This document shows, one piece after another, positions 15,283 through 22,447 of a stretch of DNA of 33,593 nt (position 1 is its first letter; the number at the start of each line of letters is the position of its first letter). The position numbers and the translations under genes are program-made. Where the stretch lies: assembly GCA_016794835.1 (NCBI GenBank), contig JAEUJL010000028.1, forward strand, positions 1-33,593. Reading direction: 5' to 3'. The notes under the pieces are model-generated. The model was given only the letters and a program-made list of their open reading frames with translations, searched no databases and was not told where the DNA came from. Source of the stretch: Gemmatimonadota bacterium. Lineage in GTDB: Bacteria; Gemmatimonadota; Gemmatimonadetes; Gemmatimonadales; Gemmatimonadaceae.

Positions 15283-16602
15283 CTAGTCCTCCTTTCGCCG
15301 ATGGCTCGTGTCCCCCGCCTGGCCCCGCACCACCGGAGCGGCAGCGGGCGGCATGGTGATCTCCATCCCCGGCATGTCGCCCATGCCGCCTAACGCGGTC
15401 CCCAGGTTGGACTCGGCATCCACGAGGAACGTACCCGTGGCCACGACCGTGTCGCCGAGCGCCACCCCGCGAAGGATCTCGACCATCTCGTGCGTCGTGG
15501 CGCCGATGGTCACCTGGCGCGGCTCCAGCCGGCCGTCGGCACGCTTCACGAACACGAGGGATCGTTCCCCGGTGACGAGGACGGCGTTCCGCGGCACCAC
15601 CATGACCGGCGCGGCCCCACTCGCCGCACCGGCAATCGTCAAGACGGCGGCCATCCCGGGCTTCAGGCGCAGTCCGCGGTTCGCCATCTCGACGCGCACC
15701 CGCGCGGTGCGCGTCTCCAGTGACAGGGTGGGCGCGACCCAGGAAATCCGGCCGCTCCACCGCTCCCCGGGCAAGGCGTCGAACTCCGCCGTCACCAACT
15801 GTCCGATGCGCACGGCCCGGAGGTCCTGTTCGTATACCTCGCCTTCCACCCAAACGGTGGAGAGGTCGGCCACGCGGAAGAGGAGGTCACCGGCCATGAC
15901 GCGCTGCCCCGGCGTGACGTTCTTCTCCACCACCACGCCCGACGCCGGCGCGTACAGCGTCACGGTGCGCTCGGCGCGCCCCCCGTCCTCGATGCGCGCC
16001 ACCATCTGGGACGGGATCTCAAGCAGCGCGAGGCGGTTCCGCGCCGCCTCCACCAGGTCCCGGGCGTTGGCGAGCGCTTCCGGGGTGCCACCCGCCACCG
16101 TCGCCTGCAGGCGGCGCGCGAGCAGCAACTCTTCCTGCAGGGCGACCAGCATCGGGGAATACAGGCTCAGCAACGGCTCGCCCCGACGCACGGCTCGTCC
16201 GGTGAAGTCCGCGTGGAGCGTCTCCACCCACCCATCGACGCGCGACCCCACCGCCGACTGGCGTGTCTCGTCCACCGACACCTGGCCGGCCGTTCGCACC
16301 TCACGGGACAACGCCTGGAGGGCAACCGGCGCGTAGGTCACACCGATCCGTCGCGCCTGGTCGCTCGACAGGGTGACGAGGCTGCCTCCGCCGGATGAAT
16401 CGCGCGCGACCATTGCCGCGTGGTCGTGCGCGCCGGTCGCCGCCGGCGCCGCCCCGGGCTCGCGCGTCATCCACCAGGCCACCCCGAGGGCGAGGAGTGG
16501 CAGCAGGACACCACCGGCCGTGCTCACCATCCTCCGTGAACCGAACGCCGCGGCAGTCGCGGCGTCGGCCGGCGTCGAGTCGTGCAACGGGCGCTCAGTC
16601 AT
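15283..16602 (-). CDS. cusB: CusB-like periplasmic adaptor (membrane fusion protein)
   Basis: A 439-residue adaptor that links the inner-membrane pump to the outer-membrane factor. A single N-terminal membrane anchor spans about residues 26-46. It is followed by a short His/Met-containing stretch (GAHDHAAM), then the barrel-sandwich and hairpin region with VDGWVETLHADFTGRAVRRG and the CusB-typical LYSPMLVALQEELLLARR near 148. The VEKNVTPGQRVMAGDLLFR and VWVEGEVYEQDLRAVRIGQ blocks and a C-terminal membrane-proximal domain complete the fold. The C-terminus is Met-rich (DMPGMEITMPP), in keeping with metal hand-over. ATG 16602 overlaps the end of the outer-membrane factor gene by 8 bases; longer frames upstream lie inside that gene. 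Its TAG is 3 bases before the pump ATG. A CGTTAGGC site encodes part of TALGGM near the C-terminus. Confidence 0.92.
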   Translation of the reverse strand: MTERPLHDSTPADAATAAAFGSRRMVSTAGGVLLPLLALGVAWWMTREPGAAPAATGAHDHAAMVARDSSGGGSLVTLSSDQARRIGVTYAPVALQALSREVRTAGQVSVDETRQSAVGSRVDGWVETLHADFTGRAVRRGEPLLSLYSPMLVALQEELLLARRLQATVAGGTPEALANARDLVEAARNRLALLEIPSQMVARIEDGGRAERTVTLYAPASGVVVEKNVTPGQRVMAGDLLFRVADLSTVWVEGEVYEQDLRAVRIGQLVTAEFDALPGERWSGRISWVAPTLSLETRTARVRVEMANRGLRLKPGMAAVLTIAGAASGAAPVMVVPRNAVLVTGERSLVFVKRADGRLEPRQVTIGATTHEMVEILRGVALGDTVVATGTFLVDAESNLGTALGGMGDMPGMEITMPPAAAPVVRGQAGDTSHRRKED

Positions 16603-17929
16603 GGAACGACTCCGGGGGCGATGAATGGGTGGGGAGAAGGGACTGACCGAGGAGCATCTCGAGTTCCGCCCAGGCTCGACCCTCATCCGCCTCGAGGGCG
16701 AGCAGTTCCTGGCGATACCGGTTCAGCATCATCCGGCTTTCGAGGACCGTCATGACATCCACCCCTCGATTCCGGTAGGCATTGAGCGTCGCATCGGCCG
16801 TCGCGAGCGCCTGCGGCAAGACGGTGCCCTGGTACAGCGCCTTGAGGCGTCGCGTGCTGGCGATCGCCAGCCGGGCCTCGGTCACTTGCGCACGGGTTTC
16901 CGCGCGCATGCCCGCGACCTCCGCCTCCGCCATGCGCCGCATGGCCGCGGCCTCCGCGCGCATCGGGAGTTGGCGGGACCGCGCAAAGATGGGGAGCGAG
17001 GCGCCGAACATCAGCGATCCCATCCGGTCGATCCCCATCTCGGCACGACGCTGGCCATACTGCATCCCGACTTGCAGATCCGGCCAGCGCTCTCGGCGCG
17101 CAACGTCGCCATCGGCAACGGTGACGCGCACATCGGCCGCGCCTGCCGCAAGCATGGGCCGCGCGTCCAGTGCCTTCAGCAGCAAGTGGTCCAGCGACGG
17201 CACGGAGTCCGGAAAGAGAGGGAGGACCGGCGCTCCCGCAACCGCATCCGCACTCGTGTCGGCGATCGACGCGAGCCGCGAAACCGCGACCTCCTCCATC
17301 GCGGTCATTCGGATGATGTCCTCTTCCATCCTCGCGACCTCGACCTGCGCGCGTAACACGTCGGACTGCTGCCCCTCCCCGACCGCATACATCGCGCTCG
17401 CCGCGGTGGCGGCTTCCTGCAGGAGGCGGCGGCCTTCGACGGCGACCCGGGCGGCCTCCCACGCATACCAGCGGTCGTAGTATGCCATGGCCGCCGCGGT
17501 CCGGGCCTCCCATACGGCCACACCAACCCGGGACTCCGCCGCCACCACGCGAGCCCGCGCCGCCATCGATGCCGCAGAGAGCTTGCCGGGAAGCGGGACC
17601 ATCTGCATCACCTGCAGCTGGGCCATCCCCAGGCCGGGATCGGGCCGCAGCGCAGGCAGTGTGTAGTTCATGAAGCCGAGCTGGACCTGCGGATCCGGTG
17701 GTCGTGCCGTCCCAGGCACGCGCGCATCGGCCGCGCGCGCGCGGGCGTCGGCCGCAAGGACGCGGGGACTGCGCGTCGCGACCAGCGCCTGGAGGGCGTC
17801 GAGTGTCAGGCGCCGCGGCTGCGCCTTGCCGGGGAGTGGAATGAGCGCGCAGGCAGCCGTGATCGCCACGCGGGCGCCTCGGAACCACCGCGTGCGCGCA
17901 AGGGCACGAGGATGAAACGGTCTGGACAC
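16595..17929 (-). CDS. TolC/CusC-like outer-membrane efflux protein
   Basis: A 444-residue outer-membrane factor forming the exit duct of the metal pump. A cationic N-terminus and hydrophobic stretch (VAITAACALIPLPGKAQ) serve as signal peptide. The mature protein has two long heptad-rich Ala/Arg helical pairs typical of TolC. The block QVMQMVPLPGKLSAAS near 105 is characteristic of metal-type outer-membrane factors, and the second half repeats the pattern with GASLPIFARSRQLPMR. I chose GTG 17929 because GAGAGG lies just upstream; TTG 17944 in frame is the alternative. The gene overlaps the adaptor gene by 8 bases, so outer-membrane factor, adaptor and pump are encoded in that order in one operon. 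Confidence 0.88.
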   Translation of the reverse strand: MSRPFHPRALARTRWFRGARVAITAACALIPLPGKAQPRRLTLDALQALVATRSPRVLAADARARAADARVPGTARPPDPQVQLGFMNYTLPALRPDPGLGMAQLQVMQMVPLPGKLSAASMAARARVVAAESRVGVAVWEARTAAAMAYYDRWYAWEAARVAVEGRRLLQEAATAASAMYAVGEGQQSDVLRAQVEVARMEEDIIRMTAMEEVAVSRLASIADTSADAVAGAPVLPLFPDSVPSLDHLLLKALDARPMLAAGAADVRVTVADGDVARRERWPDLQVGMQYGQRRAEMGIDRMGSLMFGASLPIFARSRQLPMRAEAAAMRRMAEAEVAGMRAETRAQVTEARLAIASTRRLKALYQGTVLPQALATADATLNAYRNRGVDVMTVLESRMMLNRYRQELLALEADEGRAWAELEMLLGQSLLPTHSSPPESFHD

Positions 17930-18005
17930 GGGACCTCTCGTCAAGTGTTGCCGCAGAGTTCACGCGGCGAAAACGGCGCCCGTCGGTGGACGCCGCCTGA
18001 CGAGT

Positions 18006-18356
18006 TCAGTCCTTCGGCGGGGGAGGTTCCGGCTTCTGGTCGCGGCCATGGGGCATCGCCGCGGCACCGGGCGCTGGCATCGCGGTGGGCGCCGGCACAA
18101 AGGCAACCTCGGTCATCCGTGCCAGCTGCCCAACCACTCCGCAGTGCGCCGGGGCCGCACACCGGTCATCACCCTCCGGCGCGCCATGTCCCACCGGGTG
18201 ACGACAGACGCCATGATCCACGGGGAGATCCATGCCGTGGCCCGTGTGTCCCACCACCACCGTCGAGGCGTCCGTGCATCGAGGATGCACCCGATCGAGC
18301 GTCGTCATCGTGACGCTGAGCATGGTGACGACGAGGACGATCCGCGACAACCACAT
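18006..18356 (-). CDS. Small His/Cys-rich secreted protein at the head of the efflux operon
   Basis: A 116-residue protein with a hydrophobic N-terminus (MWLSRIVLVVTMLSVTM) acting as signal peptide or anchor. The mature part is dense in potential metal ligands: GHTGHGMDLPVDHGVCRHP and VGHGAPEGDDRCAAPAHC, giving nine or so His and several Cys within about 60 residues. A Met/Pro/Ala-rich tail ends in a Pro run. I do not recognise the family. It lies about 77 bases upstream of the outer-membrane factor gene on the same strand, in the position where many cus-type operons carry a small periplasmic metal-binding protein, so a role in Cu/Ag binding is inferred. ATG 18356 has no clear Shine-Dalgarno. 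It could also be an unrelated small exported protein. Confidence 0.6.
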   Translation of the reverse strand: MWLSRIVLVVTMLSVTMTTLDRVHPRCTDASTVVVGHTGHGMDLPVDHGVCRHPVGHGAPEGDDRCAAPAHCGVVGQLARMTEVAFVPAPTAMPAPGAAAMPHGRDQKPEPPPPKD

Positions 18357-18546
18357 AAGATGAGGCGAGGCACCGGAAGCGCCCGCGCGATGCGACGAAG
18401 TCCCTCCATGCCGTCACGCCGGGCTCGAATTCAATTCTGCCTGCCCACCCGCCGAACGCAAGCCCCATGACTGCGCGGCCAAGTGCATCGGGCGCGCGGG
18501 ATGGCGACCGCGGGCGTACCGGCGGATGTCCCGCCACACTCGTGTA

Positions 18547-18557
18547 GGGGAATCCCC
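18547..18557. promoter_or_regulatory. Palindrome GGGGA-a-TCCCC, possible operator
   Basis: A perfect 5+5 palindrome with one central base. The 10-base imperfect palindrome acac-tc-gtgt lies immediately upstream (18536-18545). The position between the divergent efflux and lipoprotein genes makes an operator plausible. No regulator gene is adjacent and I cannot assign a family. Confidence 0.3.
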
Positions 18558-18651
18558 GTTGCGCTCGCCTCCCCTTTCGTTGCAGCCCCCGAGCCGTTCC
18601 CATCGGCGCCGGCACGCCCTCCCCGCGGCGGTCATGCCTTGAACGGCGTCA

Positions 18652-18682
18652 GGGAATACCGTCGGTATCCCGGGGGATTCCC
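18652..18682. promoter_or_regulatory. Nested inverted repeats, possible operator or hairpin
   Basis: Three inverted repeats are interleaved: ATACC-gtc-GGTAT (18656-18668), ATCCC-gg-GGGAT (18667-18678), and outer arms GGGAAT (18652-18657) with ATTCCC (18677-18682). The GGGGA/TCCC words echo the palindrome at 18547. G+C-rich palindromes of this kind occur in copper-sensor operators such as those of CsoR, but no match can be claimed from sequence alone. Confidence 0.3.
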
Positions 18683-18820
18683 GCTTGGCAGGCCGCCGGC
18701 GCCACTACAGCTTAATGTGGCGTGAGCGGCCGGCGGCACGAGCCCCGGCGTCACGCGGTACCTGCCTCAAGGGCCCGATGACATGCGAGCGCGGTAGCGC
18801 ACTCAGGCGCCGCCGGCGGT

Positions 18821-18850
18821 TTGCACGAGTCACCCGGGGCCAAGGATGAT
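18821..18850 (+). promoter_or_regulatory. Possible promoter giving a leaderless lipoprotein mRNA
   Basis: TTGCAC (18821-18826) and GATGAT (18845-18850) are 18 bases apart. The -10-like element ends 6 bases before ATG 18857, so transcription starting at the usual distance would begin at or beside the A of the start codon. The G-run between them (AGGGGG) is too close to the ATG for normal ribosome binding. Confidence 0.4.
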
Positions 18851-18856
18851 AGGGGG

Positions 18857-19552
18857 ATGCGTACCAGGACTCTGCGCGCCGCGATGGCGGCTGCGCTCGG
18901 CACCATGGGAGTCGTTGCCTGCACCGATGGCGCAACCGCACCCAGTGAGACCGTTCGCGTTGCCCAGCTGGAGCAACTCGCGACACGGGCCATCGCCGCC
19001 GGCGACCTCTCTGGCGGGGAGCGCCTCAAGGTGGTGGCCAATGCGATCCGCTACGGCGTTCGGCCGGGACGGTACGAGGCCTTTACCGGTGACCGCGTCG
19101 AGGAATATCTCGCGCTCGTCCTGGTGGAGGAGCATCGCGGCCTTGAGCCGTACATGCACGACCGCTTTGATCGCTTCTTCTTCCTCTGGCACGAGGCCGA
19201 CCAGACCAGCCTGCACCTCATGCGGATGAAGACGACCGGAGAGACGGGGGACATGGCGGCGAGCGCCAGCGACCCGGGAGCTGCCGAGTACATGGAAAGC
19301 CCGGGGACGTTCACCCACATGAGCGCCTTTGCCGGATTGGGGCGCATCATGGAAGTGGAACTGGGTCGTGCCTGCGAGAACGTGCCGGAGGCCCGTCAGC
19401 TGCATCGGGTGGCGTGCCACCGGGCCCTCTTCCGGGTGGGATTTGAGGTAGAGCTCGCCCACGACGAGGTCGGCGCGGCAACGCACATGAAGATGTGGGC
19501 GCCAGCGCAGAACGTGCGCGGCATCAAGTGGACGCTGTACGACCCCGAGTAG
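18857..19552 (+). CDS. Lipoprotein of unknown function
   Basis: A 231-residue protein. The leader MRTRTLRAAMAAALGTMG ends in the lipobox VVAC (Cys22), so it should be lipidated and periplasm- or outer-membrane-facing. The mature protein is largely helical and rich in Met, His and Glu (LHLMRMKTTGETGDMAAS, FTHMSAFAGLGRIMEVE), with two Cys (CENVPEARQLHRVAC) that may form a disulfide. I do not recognise a family. The Met/His content next to the divergent copper-type efflux operon invites a metal-related reading, but the residues are not arranged in a known site. ATG 18857 gives the proper leader. A strong intrinsic terminator follows, so it is a one-gene transcription unit. Confidence 0.8.
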   Translation: MRTRTLRAAMAAALGTMGVVACTDGATAPSETVRVAQLEQLATRAIAAGDLSGGERLKVVANAIRYGVRPGRYEAFTGDRVEEYLALVLVEEHRGLEPYMHDRFDRFFFLWHEADQTSLHLMRMKTTGETGDMAASASDPGAAEYMESPGTFTHMSAFAGLGRIMEVELGRACENVPEARQLHRVACHRALFRVGFEVELAHDEVGAATHMKMWAPAQNVRGIKWTLYDPE

Positions 19553-19573
19553 TCGACGGGACGATCAGCGAAC

Positions 19574-19606
19574 GGGCGGGCCGGGGCAACCCGGCCCGCC
19601 CTATTT
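19574..19606 (+). terminator. Rho-independent terminator of the lipoprotein gene
   Basis: A perfect 12-bp stem (19574-19585 with 19590-19601) closed by a GCAA tetraloop is followed by TATTT. It lies 22 bases after the TAG of the lipoprotein gene. It is the clearest terminator in the window and may also act on the opposite strand for the convergent phosphoesterase gene. Confidence 0.85.
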
Positions 19607-19691
19607 CACGCCGTCGGCACCCGCAACCCACCGGGCATGCGCTCCACCGCAGGGACCGTGGGCTTTACGCCGGGGGAATGGACGGCACCCC

Positions 19692-20900
19692 TCAATGGCA
19701 GGTCCCGGTACCGGAGTCCGTGAAGGTCTGTCCCGCGACGGGGATGAACTGCCACGCATAACTGCCCGCGCCCAGCGTCAGCTTGAGAACGCCGAAGGTC
19801 GAGTTGTTCCGGACCTGGCTATTCGGCTGGATCGTCCCGAGGTTGTAGAACGCGCGGCCGCCGGTGCCTACCGTGAACTGGCGAACACCGGTCGCGGGAT
19901 CGGCGACCGCAGAGGGCGTCTGCGGAGCGAACCGCTCATACAGGTGCTCGTGCCCGTTGAGGATCACCTCGGCTCCCGCGGCGTAGAGTGCGTCCCAGAA
20001 GGGCGCCACGCTGGTGTTGTTGCCATGCGAGGCACCCGAATTGAATCGCGGATGGTGCCAATAGGCGAGCACGCAGGCCTTCGTGGTCGCTGCCAGGTCC
20101 GCGTGCAGCCACTGTTCCTGTGCCGAACCCACCGCGCAGCTGACGATCGTACAGTTGCTGTTGAGGACGACGACGTGCCACGCACCAAGGTCGTAGCTGT
20201 AGTATCCCTTCGTCGGATCGCCAGCGGCGGCGCCGAAGTACCCGTAGTACCCCGATGCACCGGCCGTTTGGTACTCGTGGTTGCCCACCGATGGCTTGGT
20301 GCGCGCCTTGAATGCCCCCCAGGACGGGTCGTAACAGTTGGTGAACTCGGCCGCCGTTCCGGAGTTGTAGACGTTGTCGCCCAGGACGGCAACGGTCCCG
20401 GGGATCGTTGCGACGAGCGCGGCCGTGGCCTCGTCGTTCGTACTGGCACACTGGGCGATGTCACCCGCTGCGATCATCGTTTCCGTCGCCGGGGGTGGCG
20501 GCGGCGGTGCATTCACCGTAATCGTCGACGTCCCGGTCTTGCCACCACCGGTTGCCGAAATCGTCGCCGTCCCTGGCGAGACGGCGCTGACGAGTCCGCT
20601 CGCTGATACCGTGGCGATGGCGGCCGAGCTGGACGCCCATGCGAAACTCACGCCGCCAATGACATTTCCCTTGCGATCAAGCGCGGTGGCCGCCAGCTGC
20701 ACCGTCTGGCCGGGATCGCGAGTGGCCGTCGCGGGAGAGACCACGATGCGCTGTACTGAGGGCGCGCCACCACCACCACCCTTTGCGAGGAGCGCTTCGT
20801 TGGGTTGCACGAGGACCGGCCGCGACGGGCCATCCGTACATGAACCGACCGCGAGGGCCAAGGCCAGCGGGAGCAGGGAGACAGGCCGAACAGGAGGCAT
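19692..20900 (-). CDS. Secreted Big2-metallophosphoesterase lipoprotein
   Basis: A 402-residue protein. The leader ends in the lipobox VGSC near residue 20, then a Gly/Lys linker, then a bacterial Ig-like (Big2) domain at about 55-135 (VVSPATATRDPGQTVQLAA, VSASGLVSAVSPGTATISA). A Pro-rich linker leads to a calcineurin-type metallophosphoesterase domain with AAGDIAQC, LGDNVY, VGNHEY, YWHHPRF and LNGHEHLYER, which are the expected di-metal ligand motifs in order. It therefore probably hydrolyses a phosphomono- or diester outside the cytoplasm. ATG 20900 gives the lipoprotein leader; the frame continues upstream to 21005, but that stretch overlaps direct repeats and does not look coding. It is convergent with the preceding lipoprotein gene across the terminator. 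Confidence 0.88.
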   Translation of the reverse strand: MPPVRPVSLLPLALALAVGSCTDGPSRPVLVQPNEALLAKGGGGGAPSVQRIVVSPATATRDPGQTVQLAATALDRKGNVIGGVSFAWASSSAAIATVSASGLVSAVSPGTATISATGGGKTGTSTITVNAPPPPPPATETMIAAGDIAQCASTNDEATAALVATIPGTVAVLGDNVYNSGTAAEFTNCYDPSWGAFKARTKPSVGNHEYQTAGASGYYGYFGAAAGDPTKGYYSYDLGAWHVVVLNSNCTIVSCAVGSAQEQWLHADLAATTKACVLAYWHHPRFNSGASHGNNTSVAPFWDALYAAGAEVILNGHEHLYERFAPQTPSAVADPATGVRQFTVGTGGRAFYNLGTIQPNSQVRNNSTFGVLKLTLGAGSYAWQFIPVAGQTFTDSGTGTCH

Positions 20901-20977
20901 CGATGCGCTTGTGAGGGTCACGGTCCGCCAGTGTTCTGGCGAGGTCGACAATAACAACGAGGCCGCGCCCGTGGAGT

Positions 20978-21009
20978 GACACAAGACACATTGACCTGCG
21001 GACACATTG
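20978..21009. repeat. GACACA(TTG) direct repeats upstream of the phosphoesterase
   Basis: The nonamer gacacattg occurs at 20985-20993 and again at 21001-21009, with a shorter gacaca at 20978. The copies lie about 78-110 bases upstream of the phosphoesterase start, where an activator or operator could bind. The 16- and 7-base spacings do not match the 11-base period of a Pho box. Confidence 0.4.
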
Positions 21010-21025
21010 TCCCATGACCGCCCGT

Positions 21026-21048
21026 GGCGAGCGCCTGTGACGCTCGCC
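21026..21048. terminator. Hairpin downstream of the serine hydrolase gene
   Basis: GGCGAGCG (21026-21033) and CGCTCGCC (21041-21048) form a perfect 8-bp stem with a 7-base loop, about 55 bases beyond the stop of the minus-strand serine hydrolase gene. There is no T tract, so termination is only a possibility. Confidence 0.4.
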
Positions 21049-21101
21049 GATCGCGGTCACCCGCCGGCGCCCGAACCGCCGCCCTATCGCGGGAGAGTCA
21101 A

Positions 21102-22343
21102 CTACTTCGCGACGGCGCCCAGCAGGAGGCCGAGGAACTCATTGATGGCGTTGTTCTCGATCCACCGCACGACCACGACCAGGTCGTGTTCCGGGCTCAC
21201 GAAGACCAGGTTCGTCCCGTTCCCCACGTGCCCGAAGGCGCTCGCCGGCGCGTTCGGCATCCACTGGCGATCGGTGTTGAGGAACCAGTTCATGTAGCCG
21301 TACGTCGGCTGCGGAACGGTAGGGGTCAGGCTCAGCTTGACCCACTCCTCGGAGAGGATGCGCTTGTCCCCCCACATCCCACGGCGCTGCGTCAACAACC
21401 CGAACCGCGCCATGTCCCACGCATTGATGAACATTCCACCGCCCCAGTGCCCACCCCCGGACACGGCCTGCACCGGACGACCATCGAGCGTGATCCAGGC
21501 GTTGTCGTACCCGTTCCATCGCCAGGTGCGCGAGGCACCGATCGGGTCCATGAGGTGATCGCGGAGCACCTCCGGCAGCGGACGCCGCCAGATATTCGTG
21601 GCCGCGAGCGCCAGCACGTTCACCCGCACGTCGTTGTACTCGTACGTCGTCCCGGGCTGTGCGCGCTTTCGCGTGCGCCACTCGGCGGGGTTCTGCGCCG
21701 GGCGATCGGCCCAATCGGGCTTGCCCCACAGGGTCCCTTCCCAGTCGCTGGTTTGCCGCAGCAGGTCATCCCAGGTGATCGTGCGATTGTGCGGCGTCCC
21801 CCATGGGTCGATGAAGTCCGAGTGCCCCTCTGACGTGGCGGGCTCGCTCGGCGCCTCGAGCCGCAAGCGATACACCGGGGCCTGCGACTTCCACACCGTA
21901 TCGCGCACCGACGGTATCAGCCCGCGATCCCAGGCGAGCCCCACCGTCGCGCTCAAGAGGCTCTTCGTCACCGAGTGCGTCATGTCGACGCGGTCCGGCT
22001 CGCCCCACGACGCGATGACATATCCACCACGCAAAACCACCCCGCTCGGTTCACCGCGCGGCTTGAAGGGGCCTATCCCCTGGCCGTATGGCTCACGCCC
22101 GAAGCTCTGGTAGTGCGAGAGCTCCATGTCGCGTGGGGCGCGCGCGTCCTTCGCCTTGGCAAACTCGATCGCCGCCGTGAGCTTCGCGGGATCCAGGCCA
22201 GCCTCCGCGGGTGTCTTTCGCTCCCAGGTGGCGCCGGGGACGTATGGCGTCGCGGCTACCGCCGGACGGGTGCGCGCTTGCGCCGCGACTTCGAACGCGC
22301 AGGGTGCCACCAACGCGAGCGAGACAACGAGGGAGCGAATCAC
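21102..22343 (-). CDS. Secreted serine hydrolase, beta-lactamase class C family
   Basis: A 413-residue exported protein with a signal peptide (SLVVSLALVAPCAFEVAAQA). The class C beta-lactamase / penicillin-binding-like fold is shown by the nucleophile motif SVTK (Ser124, Lys127), the YEYND tyrosine motif in the middle, GGGHWGGGMFI, and a late FGHVGNGTNLVFVS in the place of the KTG element. Such proteins are commonly esterases or peptidases; actual beta-lactam hydrolysis should not be assumed, because the KTG motif is not standard (HVGNG). The start is GTG 22343, chosen because the leader begins there; the Shine-Dalgarno is weak. A TAGAAT -10-like element lies upstream at 22376-22371. It is divergent from the M20 peptidase gene. 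Confidence 0.88.
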   Translation of the reverse strand: MIRSLVVSLALVAPCAFEVAAQARTRPAVAATPYVPGATWERKTPAEAGLDPAKLTAAIEFAKAKDARAPRDMELSHYQSFGREPYGQGIGPFKPRGEPSGVVLRGGYVIASWGEPDRVDMTHSVTKSLLSATVGLAWDRGLIPSVRDTVWKSQAPVYRLRLEAPSEPATSEGHSDFIDPWGTPHNRTITWDDLLRQTSDWEGTLWGKPDWADRPAQNPAEWRTRKRAQPGTTYEYNDVRVNVLALAATNIWRRPLPEVLRDHLMDPIGASRTWRWNGYDNAWITLDGRPVQAVSGGGHWGGGMFINAWDMARFGLLTQRRGMWGDKRILSEEWVKLSLTPTVPQPTYGYMNWFLNTDRQWMPNAPASAFGHVGNGTNLVFVSPEHDLVVVVRWIENNAINEFLGLLLGAVAK

Positions 22344-22370
22344 GGGAGGCTCGGGCTATGGGTCGGCCGA

Positions 22371-22376
22371 ATTCTA
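22371..22376 (-). promoter_or_regulatory. -10-like element of the serine hydrolase gene
   Basis: TAGAAT on the minus strand matches TATAAT at five of six positions and would start transcription about 20 bases before GTG 22343. No good -35 is visible at 16-18 bases. Confidence 0.35.
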
Positions 22377-22447
22377 CTCGCCGGACGAGCCTCCGCGATG
22401 CCGCGACCTCTGGCCGGGTGCCGCGTTGGGGCGACAGATTCGCGCCC

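Larger units (their letters stand above)
18357..18856. other. 500-base divergent intergenic region with palindromes
   Basis: This gap separates the divergent efflux operon and lipoprotein gene. I see no convincing gene in it. It holds two groups of short G+C-rich palindromes, at 18547-18557 and 18652-18682, and a promoter-like pair directly at the lipoprotein start. A segment near 18425-18440 (gaattcaattctg) is unusually AT-rich for this DNA and could belong to the efflux-operon promoter, but I cannot match both hexamers. Confidence 0.5.

Noticed and set aside
20978-21009. A Pho box before the metallophosphoesterase
   Set aside because: The repeats have 7- and 16-base spacing and the word GACACATTG, not the 7-base repeats with an 11-base period of the known PhoB site.
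21102-22343. Calling the class C-type serine hydrolase a beta-lactamase resistance gene
   Set aside because: SxxK and Tyr motifs are present, but the KTG position reads HVGNG, and most such proteins are esterases or peptidases.
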